A DNA stretch of 64,000 nucleotides from Bradyrhizobium arachidis (GCF_024758505.1 NZ_CP077970.1:9069501-9133500); one strand, 5' to 3'; positions 47,598 through 56,605 are shown, counted from the stretch's first letter. The notes: generated from the letters alone by a model not told the origin. Numbers and translations: made by a program.

Positions 47598-48086
47598 TCA
47601 GTTCGTGATCTGAATAGTCGTGTTGCGCGGCCCTTCGCGGCTGACCAGTGCGAACAGGGTCGCGGCGTGCGCGGGGTGCAACCGGACGCAACCATGCGAG
47701 GCCGGACCGCCGAGGCGCGAAATATCTGATGTGCCGTGGATGGCAAAGCCGTAATAGAAGAAGATCGCGTGCGGCATCGGCGAATTGTAGTACTTGCGCG
47801 AGAAGTAGCGCCGCATCATCGACTGCGGATGAAAGGTGCCGTTCGGCGTGCCGTAGCCGCTGCGTCCCGTGGACACCGGCCAGTTGTAACGCGGCGAGCC
47901 ATCGACGCTGACCGCCATGCGTTGTGACGATTTGTCGATCTGCACCCTGACGTCGGCCCTGACGGGCGTCGCCGCTGGCACGGCCAGGACGCATGCGCCC
48001 AAGATCGCGCGCAAGGCGACCCGGCTCCCGAGCCGTGTTGAAAGCCCTGCCATTCCAAAAGCCCCGCAGCTCTTCCTCAGCCCCAT
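47598..48086 (-). CDS. L,D-transpeptidase (YkuD) family protein
   Basis: Periplasmic peptidoglycan-crosslinking or lipoprotein-attaching enzyme of 162 aa. The signal sequence LRAILGACVLAVPAATPVRA is followed by the YkuD catalytic motif HGTSDISRLGGPASHGCVRL, with the nucleophilic Cys and both His present. The domain fills the whole mature protein and no LysM or peptidoglycan-binding module is present. It is divergent from mepA, another cell-wall enzyme. Confidence 0.93.
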   Translation of the reverse strand: MGLRKSCGAFGMAGLSTRLGSRVALRAILGACVLAVPAATPVRADVRVQIDKSSQRMAVSVDGSPRYNWPVSTGRSGYGTPNGTFHPQSMMRRYFSRKYYNSPMPHAIFFYYGFAIHGTSDISRLGGPASHGCVRLHPAHAATLFALVSREGPRNTTIQITN

Positions 48087-48188
48087 GATTCGCTGCGACG
48101 CGGGCGCTGTAAAGACGCTGTGAGGTCCTGCGCGTTCGAAAGCCTAATTCTTAACCCTGAGGGCGGGTTGGGTTATAAGGTGATCAGC

Positions 48189-49133
48189 ATGAGTCCCCGC
48201 CGCATCACCCCTCTCCTGCTTCTGTTCGCGCTCCTCAATGCCGGCGTCGCGCTGGCGCAGGACAAGGGCAGCGTGCATCCAAAGCCGTTGCCGCCGCTCG
48301 CCCACCCCAACGACCCCAAACTCGGCGCCAAGGAACTGTTCGCGCGAAAGCTGCTGCCCTCGACGGGAGGAGCGCATGTGATCGGCTCCTACGTCAAGGG
48401 CTGCCTCGGCGGTGCGGAGCAGATGCCGCTCAACGGCGACAACTGGCAGGTGATGCGTCTGTCGCGCAATCGCAACTGGGGCCACCCGGACATGATCGCG
48501 CTGATCAAGCGGCTCGCGGCCAAGGCGAAAAAGGATGCCGGCTGGCCCGGCATTCTGGTCGGCGACATCGCCCAGCCGCGCGGCGGGCCGGCGCTGTCAG
48601 GCCATGCCAGCCATCAGATCGGGTTAGACGCCGACATCTGGCTGACGCCGATGCCGGACCGGCGGCTGTCGCGCGAGGAGCGCGAGGAGACCTCGGCCGT
48701 GATGATGGTGCGTGAGGACCGGCTCGACATCGATCCAAAAGTGTTCACGGCCGGCCATGTGCTGGTGCTGCGTGATGCCGCGCAGGAGCCCGCGGTGCAG
48801 CGCATCTTCGTCAATGCCGCGATCAAGAAGGCGCTGTGCCGCGAGGCCAAGGGCGACCGGAGCTGGCTGTCGAAGATACGGCCGTGGTGGGGGCACGACT
48901 ATCATTTTCACATCCGCATGCGCTGTCCGGCCGGGGCTGCCGAATGCGAGGGCCAGCCGTCGCAGGCCGAGGATGAGGGCTGCAAGCCGGCCGACCTCGA
49001 CTATTGGTTCAAGGACTCGGTGCTGCACCCAAAACCCCCGCCGACGCCGCCAAAACCCAAGCCGCCGATGACGCTGGCGCAGATGCCGGCCGCCTGCAAA
49101 GCCGTCCTGCACGCAGCGGACGCCAAGCCTTAA
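48189..49133 (+). CDS. mepA: Penicillin-insensitive murein endopeptidase
   Basis: Periplasmic zinc LAS-type endopeptidase cutting D-Ala-mDAP cross-links; 314 aa. A signal peptide LLLLFALLNAGVALAQ precedes the catalytic motifs GHASHQIGLDADIWL and HDYHFHIRMRC, which supply the zinc ligands. The C-terminus is proline-rich (PKPPPTPPKPKPP). I chose ATG 48189 because the signal peptide follows it directly; the frame is open 23 codons further up. Cysteines in the mature part (KGCLGG, LCREA, MRCPA, EGCKP) suggest disulfides. Confidence 0.95.
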   Translation: MSPRRITPLLLLFALLNAGVALAQDKGSVHPKPLPPLAHPNDPKLGAKELFARKLLPSTGGAHVIGSYVKGCLGGAEQMPLNGDNWQVMRLSRNRNWGHPDMIALIKRLAAKAKKDAGWPGILVGDIAQPRGGPALSGHASHQIGLDADIWLTPMPDRRLSREEREETSAVMMVREDRLDIDPKVFTAGHVLVLRDAAQEPAVQRIFVNAAIKKALCREAKGDRSWLSKIRPWWGHDYHFHIRMRCPAGAAECEGQPSQAEDEGCKPADLDYWFKDSVLHPKPPPTPPKPKPPMTLAQMPAACKAVLHAADAKP

Positions 49134-49329
49134 GACGACAAGCCGTGAGGCGGATCAGGGCTTTGACCTGATTGTCCGGCCTGTTATTGTCGGTTCCGCG
49201 ATACCCCGCTCGACCGTAAGTCGTTCGGGCACACCGGAACAGCGCTTCCGCCGGTCGCATCCTGTCTTCAACCAACGCCGTCTCGCGCGCGTCATAGATC
49301 GCGCCTGCACGCGCGCATGGAGCGCTCCG

Positions 49330-50112
49330 ATGTCCCGCCTGTCTGCATGTTTTGCTGCTTTCGTCGTTCTGCTCGCCGCCTGGTCGCCGGCGTCCGCAGA
49401 GGACAAGACGATCACCGTCTTCGCCGCCGCCTCGATGAAGAACGCGCTCGACGATATCAACGCCGCCTACACCGCGAAGACCGGCGTCAAGTTCACCGTC
49501 AGCTATGCAGCGAGCTCGGCACTCGCCAAGCAGATCGAGCAGGGCGCGCCGGCCGACATGTTCATCTCCGCCGACACCGACTGGATGGATTACGCCATCG
49601 GCAAAAAGACCATCAACGAGCCGAGCCGCGTCAACCTGCTCGGCAACAGCATCGTGCTGATCGCGCCGAAGGACTCCAAGATTGACAACGTCGCTATCGG
49701 CCCCGGCTTCGATCTCGCAAAGCTCGCCGGCGACGGCAAGATCGCGACCGGCGACGTGAAGTCGGTGCCGGTCGGCAAATACGCCAAGGCCGCGCTGGAG
49801 AAGCTCGGCGCATGGCAGGCCGCGGAGCCAAAATTCGCCATGGCCGAGAGCGTGCGCGCGGCGCTGACGCTAGTGGCGCGCGGCGAAGCCCCGCTTGGCA
49901 TCGTCTATGCGACCGATGCCAAGGTCGAGCCAGGCGTCAAGATCGTCGGCACCTTTCCGGCGGAGTCGCATCCCGCGATCATCTATCCGGTCGCCGCGAC
50001 CACGACGGCGAAGGCGGAGACGAATGGTTATCTCGCCTTCCTGCGCTCGACCGCGGCCAAGACCATTTTGGAAAAATACGGCTTTAAGTTCCTGGTCAGT
50101 CCGACGACCTGA
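49330..50112 (+). CDS. modA: Molybdate ABC transporter substrate-binding protein
   Basis: Periplasmic molybdate-binding protein, 260 aa. A signal peptide ends SPASAEDK. The mature start ITVFAAASMKNALDDI and the motifs SYAASSALAKQIEQGAPADMFISAD and GIVYATDAKVEP are typical of ModA. GGAG precedes ATG 49330. No ModE-type operator was seen in the 196-bp upstream region. The stop codon overlaps the first ATG of a 14-bp repeat chain leading to modB. Confidence 0.94.
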   Translation: MSRLSACFAAFVVLLAAWSPASAEDKTITVFAAASMKNALDDINAAYTAKTGVKFTVSYAASSALAKQIEQGAPADMFISADTDWMDYAIGKKTINEPSRVNLLGNSIVLIAPKDSKIDNVAIGPGFDLAKLAGDGKIATGDVKSVPVGKYAKAALEKLGAWQAAEPKFAMAESVRAALTLVARGEAPLGIVYATDAKVEPGVKIVGTFPAESHPAIIYPVAATTTAKAETNGYLAFLRSTAAKTILEKYGFKFLVSPTT

Positions 50113-50156
50113 TGTTTGCGACGTGATGTTTGCGACTTGATGCCTGCGATTTGATG
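50110..50156 (+). promoter_or_regulatory. Chain of four TGATG stop-start overlaps, modA to modB
   Basis: The modA stop TGA (50110-50112) shares its A with an ATG. That ATG opens a four-codon frame (ATG TTT GCG ACG) ending TGA at 50124-50126, which again overlaps an ATG. The pattern repeats at 50138-50140 and 50152-50154, where the last ATG begins modB. The unit is 14 bp (GATGTTTGCGACGT and variants) in three copies. Reinitiation at each TGATG could carry ribosomes from modA into modB; function is inferred. Confidence 0.7.
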
Positions 50157-50849
50157 TCCGAGATCACACCTGCCGAATGGACGGCGATCCTGCTCTCGCT
50201 CAGGGTCGCCGTGATCGCAACGCTGGTGGCGACGCCGTTCGGCATCGCGCTCGCGTGGCTGCTCGCGCGGCGTGACTTTTGGGGCAAGTCGGTGGTCGAC
50301 GCGCTGGTGCACCTGCCCTTGGTGCTGCCGCCGGTCGTCACCGGCTATCTGCTGCTGCTCACCTTCGGCCGCCGCGGGCTGGTCGGCGGGTTTTTGGCCG
50401 ATTATCTCGGTATCGTGTTCGCGTTCCGCTGGACCGGTGCGGCGCTCGCCTGCGGCATCATGTCGTTTCCGCTGCTGGTGCGCCCGATGCGCCTGTCGAT
50501 CGAGGCGATCGATCGCCGGCTGGAGCAGGCCGCCGAGACGCTCGGAGCCGCGCCCTGGAAAGTGTTCGCCACCGTGACGCTTCCTCTTGCCCTACCAGGT
50601 GTCCTTGCCGGCATGGTGCTCGGCTTCGCCAAGGCGATCGGCGAGTTCGGCGCGACCATCACCTTCGTCTCCAACATTCCCGGCGAGACCCAGACGATTT
50701 CCTCCGCCATCTATTCGCTGATCCAGACGCCGGACGGCGATGCGGCCGCGGGTCGTCTCGTGATCATCTCGATCGTGCTGGCGCTCGGCGCGCTGATCGC
50801 TGCCGAGTGGTTTGCCCGCCGCGCCACCGCGCGATTGCACGGGAATTGA
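50154..50849 (+). CDS. modB: Molybdate ABC transporter permease
   Basis: Inner-membrane permease of 231 aa with five to six transmembrane segments. The EAA loop that docks the ATPase is EQAAETLGAAPWKVFATVTLPLALPGVLAGMVLGFAKAIGEFGATI. I chose ATG 50154, the last of the TGATG series; an upstream frame from 50130 is also open. modC starts two bases after the stop. Confidence 0.93.
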   Translation: MSEITPAEWTAILLSLRVAVIATLVATPFGIALAWLLARRDFWGKSVVDALVHLPLVLPPVVTGYLLLLTFGRRGLVGGFLADYLGIVFAFRWTGAALACGIMSFPLLVRPMRLSIEAIDRRLEQAAETLGAAPWKVFATVTLPLALPGVLAGMVLGFAKAIGEFGATITFVSNIPGETQTISSAIYSLIQTPDGDAAAGRLVIISIVLALGALIAAEWFARRATARLHGN

Positions 50850-50851
50850 CC

Positions 50852-51514
50852 ATGCTGCGCGTCGACGTCGAAAAACAGCTTGGCGAATTCTCGCTTGAGG
50901 CAACCTTCACCAGCGAGGGACGCGTCACCGGCCTGTTCGGCGCCTCCGGTGCGGGCAAGACGTCGCTGGTCAACATGATCGCAGGCCTGCTGCGGCCCGA
51001 TCGCGGCACCATCGCGATCGACGGCGAAATCGTCGACGACACCGTGGCGGGCATCCACGTGCCGACCTTTCGTCGCCGCATCGGCTATGTGTTCCAGGAC
51101 GCGCGGCTGTTTCCGCATCTCAACGTCGCGCAGAACCTCGACTATGGCAGGCGGATGAACGGCCTTGCCGCCGATCCCGCACAACAGACGCGCATCGTCG
51201 ACCTCCTCGACATCGGCGCGCTGCTCGATCGCCGGCCCGGAAAACTCTCCGGCGGCGAGCGCCAGCGCGTCGCGCTCGGCCGCGCGCTCCTGGCAAAGCC
51301 GCGCCTGCTATTGCTCGACGAGCCGCTCGGCGCGCTCGACGAGGCGCGCAAGCTCGAGATCCTGCCCTATCTGGTGCGGCTGCGGGACGAGGCCAACGTG
51401 CCGATGGTCTATGTCAGCCACGACGTCGCCGAATTGCGCCAGCTCGCGACGCAGATCGTGATGCTGAAGCAGGGCAAGGTGACGTCGTTCGGTGGCGTGA
51501 AGGTGCTGACGTAA
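50852..51514 (+). CDS. modC: Molybdate ABC transporter ATP-binding protein, short form
   Basis: ATPase of the ModABC system, 220 aa. Walker A is GASGAGKTSL, Q-loop VFQDARLFPH, signature LSGGERQRVALGRAL, Walker B LLLLDEPLGALD and H-loop VSHDV. The usual C-terminal TOBE/Mop molybdate-binding domain (about 130 aa) is absent: the protein ends GKVTSFGGVKVLT. The stop is 26 bp before the repeat at 51541. Without the Mop domain the transporter would lack that route of inhibition by bound oxyanion; whether another protein supplies it is unknown. Confidence 0.92.
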   Translation: MLRVDVEKQLGEFSLEATFTSEGRVTGLFGASGAGKTSLVNMIAGLLRPDRGTIAIDGEIVDDTVAGIHVPTFRRRIGYVFQDARLFPHLNVAQNLDYGRRMNGLAADPAQQTRIVDLLDIGALLDRRPGKLSGGERQRVALGRALLAKPRLLLLDEPLGALDEARKLEILPYLVRLRDEANVPMVYVSHDVAELRQLATQIVMLKQGKVTSFGGVKVLT

Positions 51515-51540
51515 AGCACGCCTGCGCAGAAACCACCGCC

Positions 51541-51679
51541 GTCGTCCTGGCGAAGCCAGGACCCATACCGCGTGATTTATCGGTGGTCGGCAGTCTGAGT
51601 ACCGGTGAACGAAGGACAACCGCGAGTCTTCGTCAAACTACTCCCTGGGGTAATGGGTCCTGGCTTTCGCCAGGACGAC
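51541..51679. repeat. Solo GTCGTCC-end inverted-repeat element
   Basis: This 139-bp element begins GTCGTCCTGGCGAAGCCAGG and ends with CCTGGCTTTCGCCAGGACGA followed by C. Its core contains ACCCATACCGCGTGATTTAT and CTTCGTCAAACT. The right 34 bp repeat the right terminus of the GIY-YIG element at 15530-15562. No coding content. It lies downstream of modC. Confidence 0.8.
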
Positions 51680-51726
51680 GTTGGGGAGAGAGCGCGCCTC
51701 ACAACTTCCGTCGTTGCGCGGCGGAA

Positions 51727-53520
51727 TCAGACCCCCGCGACCGATGTCCACAAATCCGCGAGCTTGCGCCGCAGGGCCTGGGTGCGCGTTACCGGCGCCG
51801 GCGTTTCCTCGTCCTCGGGCAGGCGTAGGCCGACGACGTTGACGCGGCCGCCGGAAATGCTGCGCGCCACCAACACGATTGAGTCGAGTACAAGCTCCGC
51901 GCCTTCCTTCGGGGCGCGGTCGAGATGGATGTCAAAGTAGTCGGCGAGCGTCAGCTTGGCGGCGTCCTCACTGACATTCACGCCGTAGATTCCGGCGAGC
52001 TCGGCCAGCGTATGCTCGCCCGAGACCATGAAGTCGCCGAGCAGATGCGGGTCCGGCGCCGTGCTCGGCTGCATGTCGACGAAGAAACGGTCGAGCGACT
52101 CGGCCTTCTCCGGCGGCGCCAGCAGATAGATGTAGTCGCCGGGCGCAATCGGATCGGCCTCCGCCGGGGTCAAGATGCTCTGGTTGCGGATGACGAGCGT
52201 CGGCTTGGACCAGGACGGGATCAGGCCGCGGCGGAAATACAGGCTCTTTGGCCGCACCGAATAGCCGACGAGCTGCTGCTCGAGCTGACCGGGCAGATCG
52301 AGCTCGACGCGGCGCGGACCGCGCTCGGTGCGCGGCAGCGCGACATGCAGCTTGCGTGCGGCCGGCGCCAGCGTCCAGCCCTGCAGCAGCAGCGAGATGA
52401 TGACGACGACGAAGGCGACGTCGAAATAAAGATAGGCCTTCGACAGCCCAACCAGCATCGGGATCGATGCAAGAAAGATCGCGACCGCCCCGCGCAGACC
52501 GGTCCAGGCGATGAAGATCTTTTCGCGCCAGTTGAAGCGGAAAGGGGCGAGGCACACGAACACGGCCAGCGGCCTTGCGATCAGCATCAGCACAAAGGCG
52601 ACCTCGATGGCGGGCAAGGCACTGGCGCCAAGCCGCTGCGGTGAGACCAGCAGGCCAAGGAGCACGAACATCACGATCTGCGCGAGCCAGGTCGCAGCGT
52701 CAAGGAAGGTCACCACCGAATTATGTGCGCGCGTCGGACGATTGCCGATGATGATGCCGGCGAGATAGACCGCGAGGAAGCCGGAGGCATGCATGATCTG
52801 CGAGCCGCCGAAGATCACGAGCGCGGCCGTGGTGACGAACGGCGCATGCAGGCCCTGCGGCAGCGCCACCTTGTTGAGCGCCACGACGACCAGACGTCCG
52901 CCGATCACGCCGACGACCGCGCCCAGCACGGCCTCCTGGATGAATTCGAACAGCACGCGGCTGGCCGTACCCGACCCCAGCGAGATGTATTCGACCAGCA
53001 TGAGCGTGAGGAAGATCGCGAACGGATCGTTGGTGCCGGACTCCGCTTCCAGCGTCGCACCGACGCGCGGGCGCAGGCGCAGGCCCTGGGTGTGCACCAG
53101 CAGGAACACCGCGGCAGCGTCGGTCGAGGCGACCACCGCGCCGACCAGCAGCGACTCGGACCAGTTCAGATCGAGCGCATATCTGGCGAAGGGGGCGGTG
53201 ACCAGCGCGGTCAGCAGCACCCCGACGGTCGCGAGCACCACGGATGGCGCGAGCACCGTGCGGATGCTCTGGAAGCGGGTGCGCAGGCCGCCGTCGAACA
53301 GGATCAGCGCCAGCGCCACCGAGCCGACCAGATAGGTCGTGCGCACGTCGTCGAACTGCAGCTGGCCGGGGCCGGAATCGCCCGCCAGCATGCCGATGGC
53401 CAGGAAGACGAGCAGCAAAGGCGCGCCGAAGCGCAGTGCGAGCAGGCTCGACAGGATACCGGCCATCACCAGGACGGCGCCGAGCAGGATAGCGATGCTG
53501 ACCGAGTCGAGAGAGGCCAT
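51727..53520 (-). CDS. Potassium/proton antiporter, CPA1 (CvrA/NhaP2-like)
   Basis: A 597-aa cation/H+ antiporter. About twelve transmembrane segments span residues 5-380, including the exchange region VGAVVASTDAAAVFLLV and AESGTNDPFAIFLTL with the conserved Asp residues. The cytoplasmic part holds a TrkA-C-like domain and a C-terminal CorC/HlyC-associated domain. It should export K+ or Na+ for pH and osmotic balance. It is transcribed away from the MscS gene. The ion is not settled by sequence. Confidence 0.88.
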   Translation of the reverse strand: MASLDSVSIAILLGAVLVMAGILSSLLALRFGAPLLLVFLAIGMLAGDSGPGQLQFDDVRTTYLVGSVALALILFDGGLRTRFQSIRTVLAPSVVLATVGVLLTALVTAPFARYALDLNWSESLLVGAVVASTDAAAVFLLVHTQGLRLRPRVGATLEAESGTNDPFAIFLTLMLVEYISLGSGTASRVLFEFIQEAVLGAVVGVIGGRLVVVALNKVALPQGLHAPFVTTAALVIFGGSQIMHASGFLAVYLAGIIIGNRPTRAHNSVVTFLDAATWLAQIVMFVLLGLLVSPQRLGASALPAIEVAFVLMLIARPLAVFVCLAPFRFNWREKIFIAWTGLRGAVAIFLASIPMLVGLSKAYLYFDVAFVVVIISLLLQGWTLAPAARKLHVALPRTERGPRRVELDLPGQLEQQLVGYSVRPKSLYFRRGLIPSWSKPTLVIRNQSILTPAEADPIAPGDYIYLLAPPEKAESLDRFFVDMQPSTAPDPHLLGDFMVSGEHTLAELAGIYGVNVSEDAAKLTLADYFDIHLDRAPKEGAELVLDSIVLVARSISGGRVNVVGLRLPEDEETPAPVTRTQALRRKLADLWTSVAGV

Positions 53521-53739
53521 CCACCTTCACGTACAAATCATTGGTAGGGCATCCATATCGTCGCCACACTTCCGCGCCAACCCATTTCTGACCCGCGCGG
53601 CAATGTGGCTTGTTTTACGGCCTTACCGCGCATCACGAGCCGGTGTAACGGTGGTCCGCCCGCGCCGTTTGTGGGATTCTGCCGCAGGCCCTCGAATCAG
53701 ATCCGCGTCCTCCAAGCCCCGCCCGACGAGAACCTTCCC

Positions 53740-55056
53740 ATGGATACGACCACGCATGACGTCATGGAGTTTCTGCAGACGACCGCGCGGAGCGTCGGGG
53801 CGGAGATCGCCTCGCCCTGGTTCTATCTTCAGTTTGGTCTGATCCTGGCCGCAGCCGGGATCGCCTCGGCCACGCAGGCTGCGGTGCGGTCCAGGGTGGA
53901 CCTGACCTCGCTCGGCATGGGCTGGCCGGCGCCGCTGCGGCACTTCATCCGCGTCATGGTCGGCAGCGCGCAGACCGCTGTCTTCACGCTGCTGGTGATC
54001 GTTTCGCGCGTGGTGATGTCCCATTCGACCTGGCCGAGCCGCAGCTACCTGTTGATGGTCGCGGCAAAGCTCGGCCTCGCCTGGCTCGTGATCCGGCTCG
54101 TGACGTCGGTGCTGCGCAACGCCTTCATCGTCAGGCTGGTGTCGATCACCGCGTGGTTCGTCGCCGCGCTCTCGATCATCGGTCAGCTCGACGGCACGCT
54201 TGAGGCGCTCGACTCGGTCGCGATCGTGCTCGGCGGCCTGCGGCTGACACCGCTCCTGGTGATCAAGGCCGCCCTGCTGCTGCTGATCGCGCTCTGGCTC
54301 ACCAACATCGCCAGCAATTTCGCCGAGAGCCGGATCAACGCGACGACCGACCTGACGCCGTCGGTGCAGGTGCTGCTGGTCAAGATCATCCGCATCGGGC
54401 TGCTGTTCGTCGCGATCGTGATCGCGCTCGGCGCCGTCGGCATCGACCTGTCGGCGCTCGCGGTGTTCTCCGGCGCGGTCGGCGTCGGTATCGGTATCGG
54501 CCTGCAGAAGATCGTCGCCAATTTCATCTCGGGCATCATCCTGCTCGCCGACAAATCGGTGAAGCCCGGCGATCTCGTCACCATCGGCGACAACACCGGG
54601 CGGATCAGCGCGATGAAGACGCGCTACATCTCGGTCGCCGCAGGCGACGGCCGCGAATTCCTGGTGCCGAACGAGGATCTGGTGACGCAGAAGGTCGTCA
54701 ACTGGACCTATACCGACAAGAACACGCTGGTGAAGATCGCCTTCGGCACCAATTACGACGCCGATCCGCGGCTGGTCTGCAAGCTCGCCGCCGCCACCGC
54801 CGCGGCACATCCGCGCGCCCAGAAGGGCAAGCCGCCGAACTGCATTTTGACCGAGTTCGCCGAGGCCGGCATGAAGTTCTCGCTGACCCTCTGGCTCGCG
54901 GACCCCGACGGCATGGACAACGTCAAGAGCGACGTGATGCTGGCGCTGTGGGAGGCCTTCAAGCAGGAGGGCATCCGGGTTCCCTACCCCGTCCGCGAAA
55001 TCCGCATCCGCGGCGGCGCACTGCCGGTCGAAACTACCGTAGAAGTCCCGAGTTGA
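53740..55056 (+). CDS. Mechanosensitive ion channel, MscS family
   Basis: A 438-aa MscS-type channel with four to five N-terminal transmembrane segments. The pore helix is LAVFSGAVGVGIGIGLQKIVANFISGIIL, the Gly/Ala-packed TM3 of the family. The beta domain follows with VKPGDLVTIGDNTGRI. Start ATG 53740 follows an in-frame region open from 53605 that is less likely. Opens under membrane tension to release solutes. Confidence 0.92.
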   Translation: MDTTTHDVMEFLQTTARSVGAEIASPWFYLQFGLILAAAGIASATQAAVRSRVDLTSLGMGWPAPLRHFIRVMVGSAQTAVFTLLVIVSRVVMSHSTWPSRSYLLMVAAKLGLAWLVIRLVTSVLRNAFIVRLVSITAWFVAALSIIGQLDGTLEALDSVAIVLGGLRLTPLLVIKAALLLLIALWLTNIASNFAESRINATTDLTPSVQVLLVKIIRIGLLFVAIVIALGAVGIDLSALAVFSGAVGVGIGIGLQKIVANFISGIILLADKSVKPGDLVTIGDNTGRISAMKTRYISVAAGDGREFLVPNEDLVTQKVVNWTYTDKNTLVKIAFGTNYDADPRLVCKLAAATAAAHPRAQKGKPPNCILTEFAEAGMKFSLTLWLADPDGMDNVKSDVMLALWEAFKQEGIRVPYPVREIRIRGGALPVETTVEVPS

Positions 55057-55163
55057 GGCGGTTTTTTGCCGCAAGGCCGCCACGCTCAGCTTGCATGAAG
55101 GCCCGCGATCATTAAATTAGGGCTGGAAATCAAGCGCTTGCGCCGCCAGAAGACCGAGACCTC

Positions 55164-55982
55164 ATGAGCTACGTCGAAGCCACCGATACCTCCCTACGCA
55201 AGACCGGGCAGATCAAGCTGCACGGGCCGGGCGCCTTTGTCGGCATGCGCAAGGCGGGCGCCTTGGTCGCAAAGTGCCTCGACGCGCTCACCGACATCGT
55301 CAAGCCGGGCGTGCCGACCTCTGACATCGACGAGTTCGTGCGCGAGTTCGCCTTCAGCCACGGCGCCTATCCGGCGACGCTGATGTATCGCGGCTATCGC
55401 TATTCGACCTGCACCTCGCTCAACCATGTGGTCTGCCACGGCATGCCCGGCGACCGGCCGCTGAAGGAAGGCGACATCGTCAACATCGACGTCACTTTCA
55501 TCGTCGAGGGCTGGTACGGCGATTCCAGCCGGATGTATGCGGTGGGCCCGATCGCCCGCAAGGCGGAGCGCCTGATCGAAGTCACCTATGAAGCGATGAT
55601 GCGCGGCATTGCGGCGGTCAAACCCGGCGCCACCACCGGCGACATCGGCCACGCCATCCAGAGCTTTGTCGAACCGCAGGGCATGAGCGTGGTGCGCGAT
55701 TTCTGTGGCCATGGCCTGGGGCGCATGTTCCACGACGAGCCGAACATCATCCATATCGGCCGGCCCGGCGAAGGCGTCCCGCTCAAGCCCGGCATGTTCT
55801 TCACCATCGAGCCGATGATCAATCTCGGCAAGCCGCATGTGAAGATCCTGTCCGACGGGTGGACCGCCGTGACGCGCGACCGCTCGCTGTCGGCGCAGTT
55901 CGAGCATTCGGTCGGTGTCACCGCGACCGGTGTGGAAATCTTCACGTTGTCGGAACGACACGGCGAGAAACAGATCGGGTGA
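55164..55982 (+). CDS. map: Methionine aminopeptidase, type I
   Basis: Removes N-terminal Met from nascent proteins; 272 aa. Metal ligands are present: Asp in NIDVTF, Asp in YGDSSRM, His in CGHGLGRMFH, Glu in TIEPMINLG and Glu in QFEHSVGVT. The catalytic His is in LNHVVCHGMP. Length and order match type I. It follows the MscS gene after 107 bp and precedes the minus-strand Ada/AraC gene. Confidence 0.95.
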   Translation: MSYVEATDTSLRKTGQIKLHGPGAFVGMRKAGALVAKCLDALTDIVKPGVPTSDIDEFVREFAFSHGAYPATLMYRGYRYSTCTSLNHVVCHGMPGDRPLKEGDIVNIDVTFIVEGWYGDSSRMYAVGPIARKAERLIEVTYEAMMRGIAAVKPGATTGDIGHAIQSFVEPQGMSVVRDFCGHGLGRMFHDEPNIIHIGRPGEGVPLKPGMFFTIEPMINLGKPHVKILSDGWTAVTRDRSLSAQFEHSVGVTATGVEIFTLSERHGEKQIG

Positions 55983-56008
55983 TCTCGCTACCGCTTCCGT
56001 CGCAGCGC

Positions 56009-56605
56009 CTATCGCCGGCGGCGGAATGACGATGGTGGTCGCTTGTAGGTCGCCGCAAAGGCGTCGTTGAATCGCCGAACGCTCCCGAACCCCGCGGCGA
56101 AGGCAATCTCCGCCAGCGTCATTCCCGTCTGATCGATCAAGCGCTTTGCTTCCTGCACGCGCCGCGTCGCCGCGATCTCGCTCGGGCTTGCGCCGGCATG
56201 GCGCATGAACAGGCGCAGGAGATGGCGCGGCCCAACGCCGAGGGCTTCTGCAAGCTCTGCCATCGACGCCCGATCCAGAAAGCCGTCATTGATTAGGCGC
56301 ATCCCCCGCGCAACGGTGGTGGCCGTGCCCATCCAGGCCGGCGAGCCCGGGGCAGTTTCCGGCCGGCAGCGCAGGCAAGGGCGAAAGCCCGCACGCTCGG
56401 CGGCGGCAGCGGTCGCATAGAAGGTGACGTTCTCTGAGCGCGCCGGGCGAACCGGACAGACCGGCCGACAGTAGATGCGCGTCGAGCGAACGCCGGAGAA
56501 AAACATGCCATCGAATGCGCGGGCGCGCGCCAGCCGTGCCCGATCGCAAGTCTCCCGATCGAGATGCGGTGGCAGCGCTTGCCGGTACGTCAAAGCCTTC
56601 GCCAT
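56009..56605 (-). CDS. Ada-type metal-binding/AraC regulator (AdaA-like)
   Basis: A 198-aa protein. The zinc/methyl-phosphotriester domain has Cys46, Cys50, Cys77 and Cys80 (YCRPVCPVRPA...PCLRC); Cys46 is in the position of the methyl acceptor. An AraC helix-turn-helix domain follows, ending KRPPSSFRRRR. The O6-methylguanine transferase domain of full Ada and the AlkA glycosylase domain of the common Ada-AlkA fusion are both missing. It is probably a methylation-sensing activator. It is divergent from the EamA transporter gene. Confidence 0.87.
   Translation of the reverse strand: MAKALTYRQALPPHLDRETCDRARLARARAFDGMFFSGVRSTRIYCRPVCPVRPARSENVTFYATAAAAERAGFRPCLRCRPETAPGSPAWMGTATTVARGMRLINDGFLDRASMAELAEALGVGPRHLLRLFMRHAGASPSEIAATRRVQEAKRLIDQTGMTLAEIAFAAGFGSVRRFNDAFAATYKRPPSSFRRRR

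Noticed and set aside
50279..50851. Upstream extension of the modC frame
   Set aside because: It overlaps modB in another frame; ModC similarity begins at the ATG at 50852, right after the modB stop.
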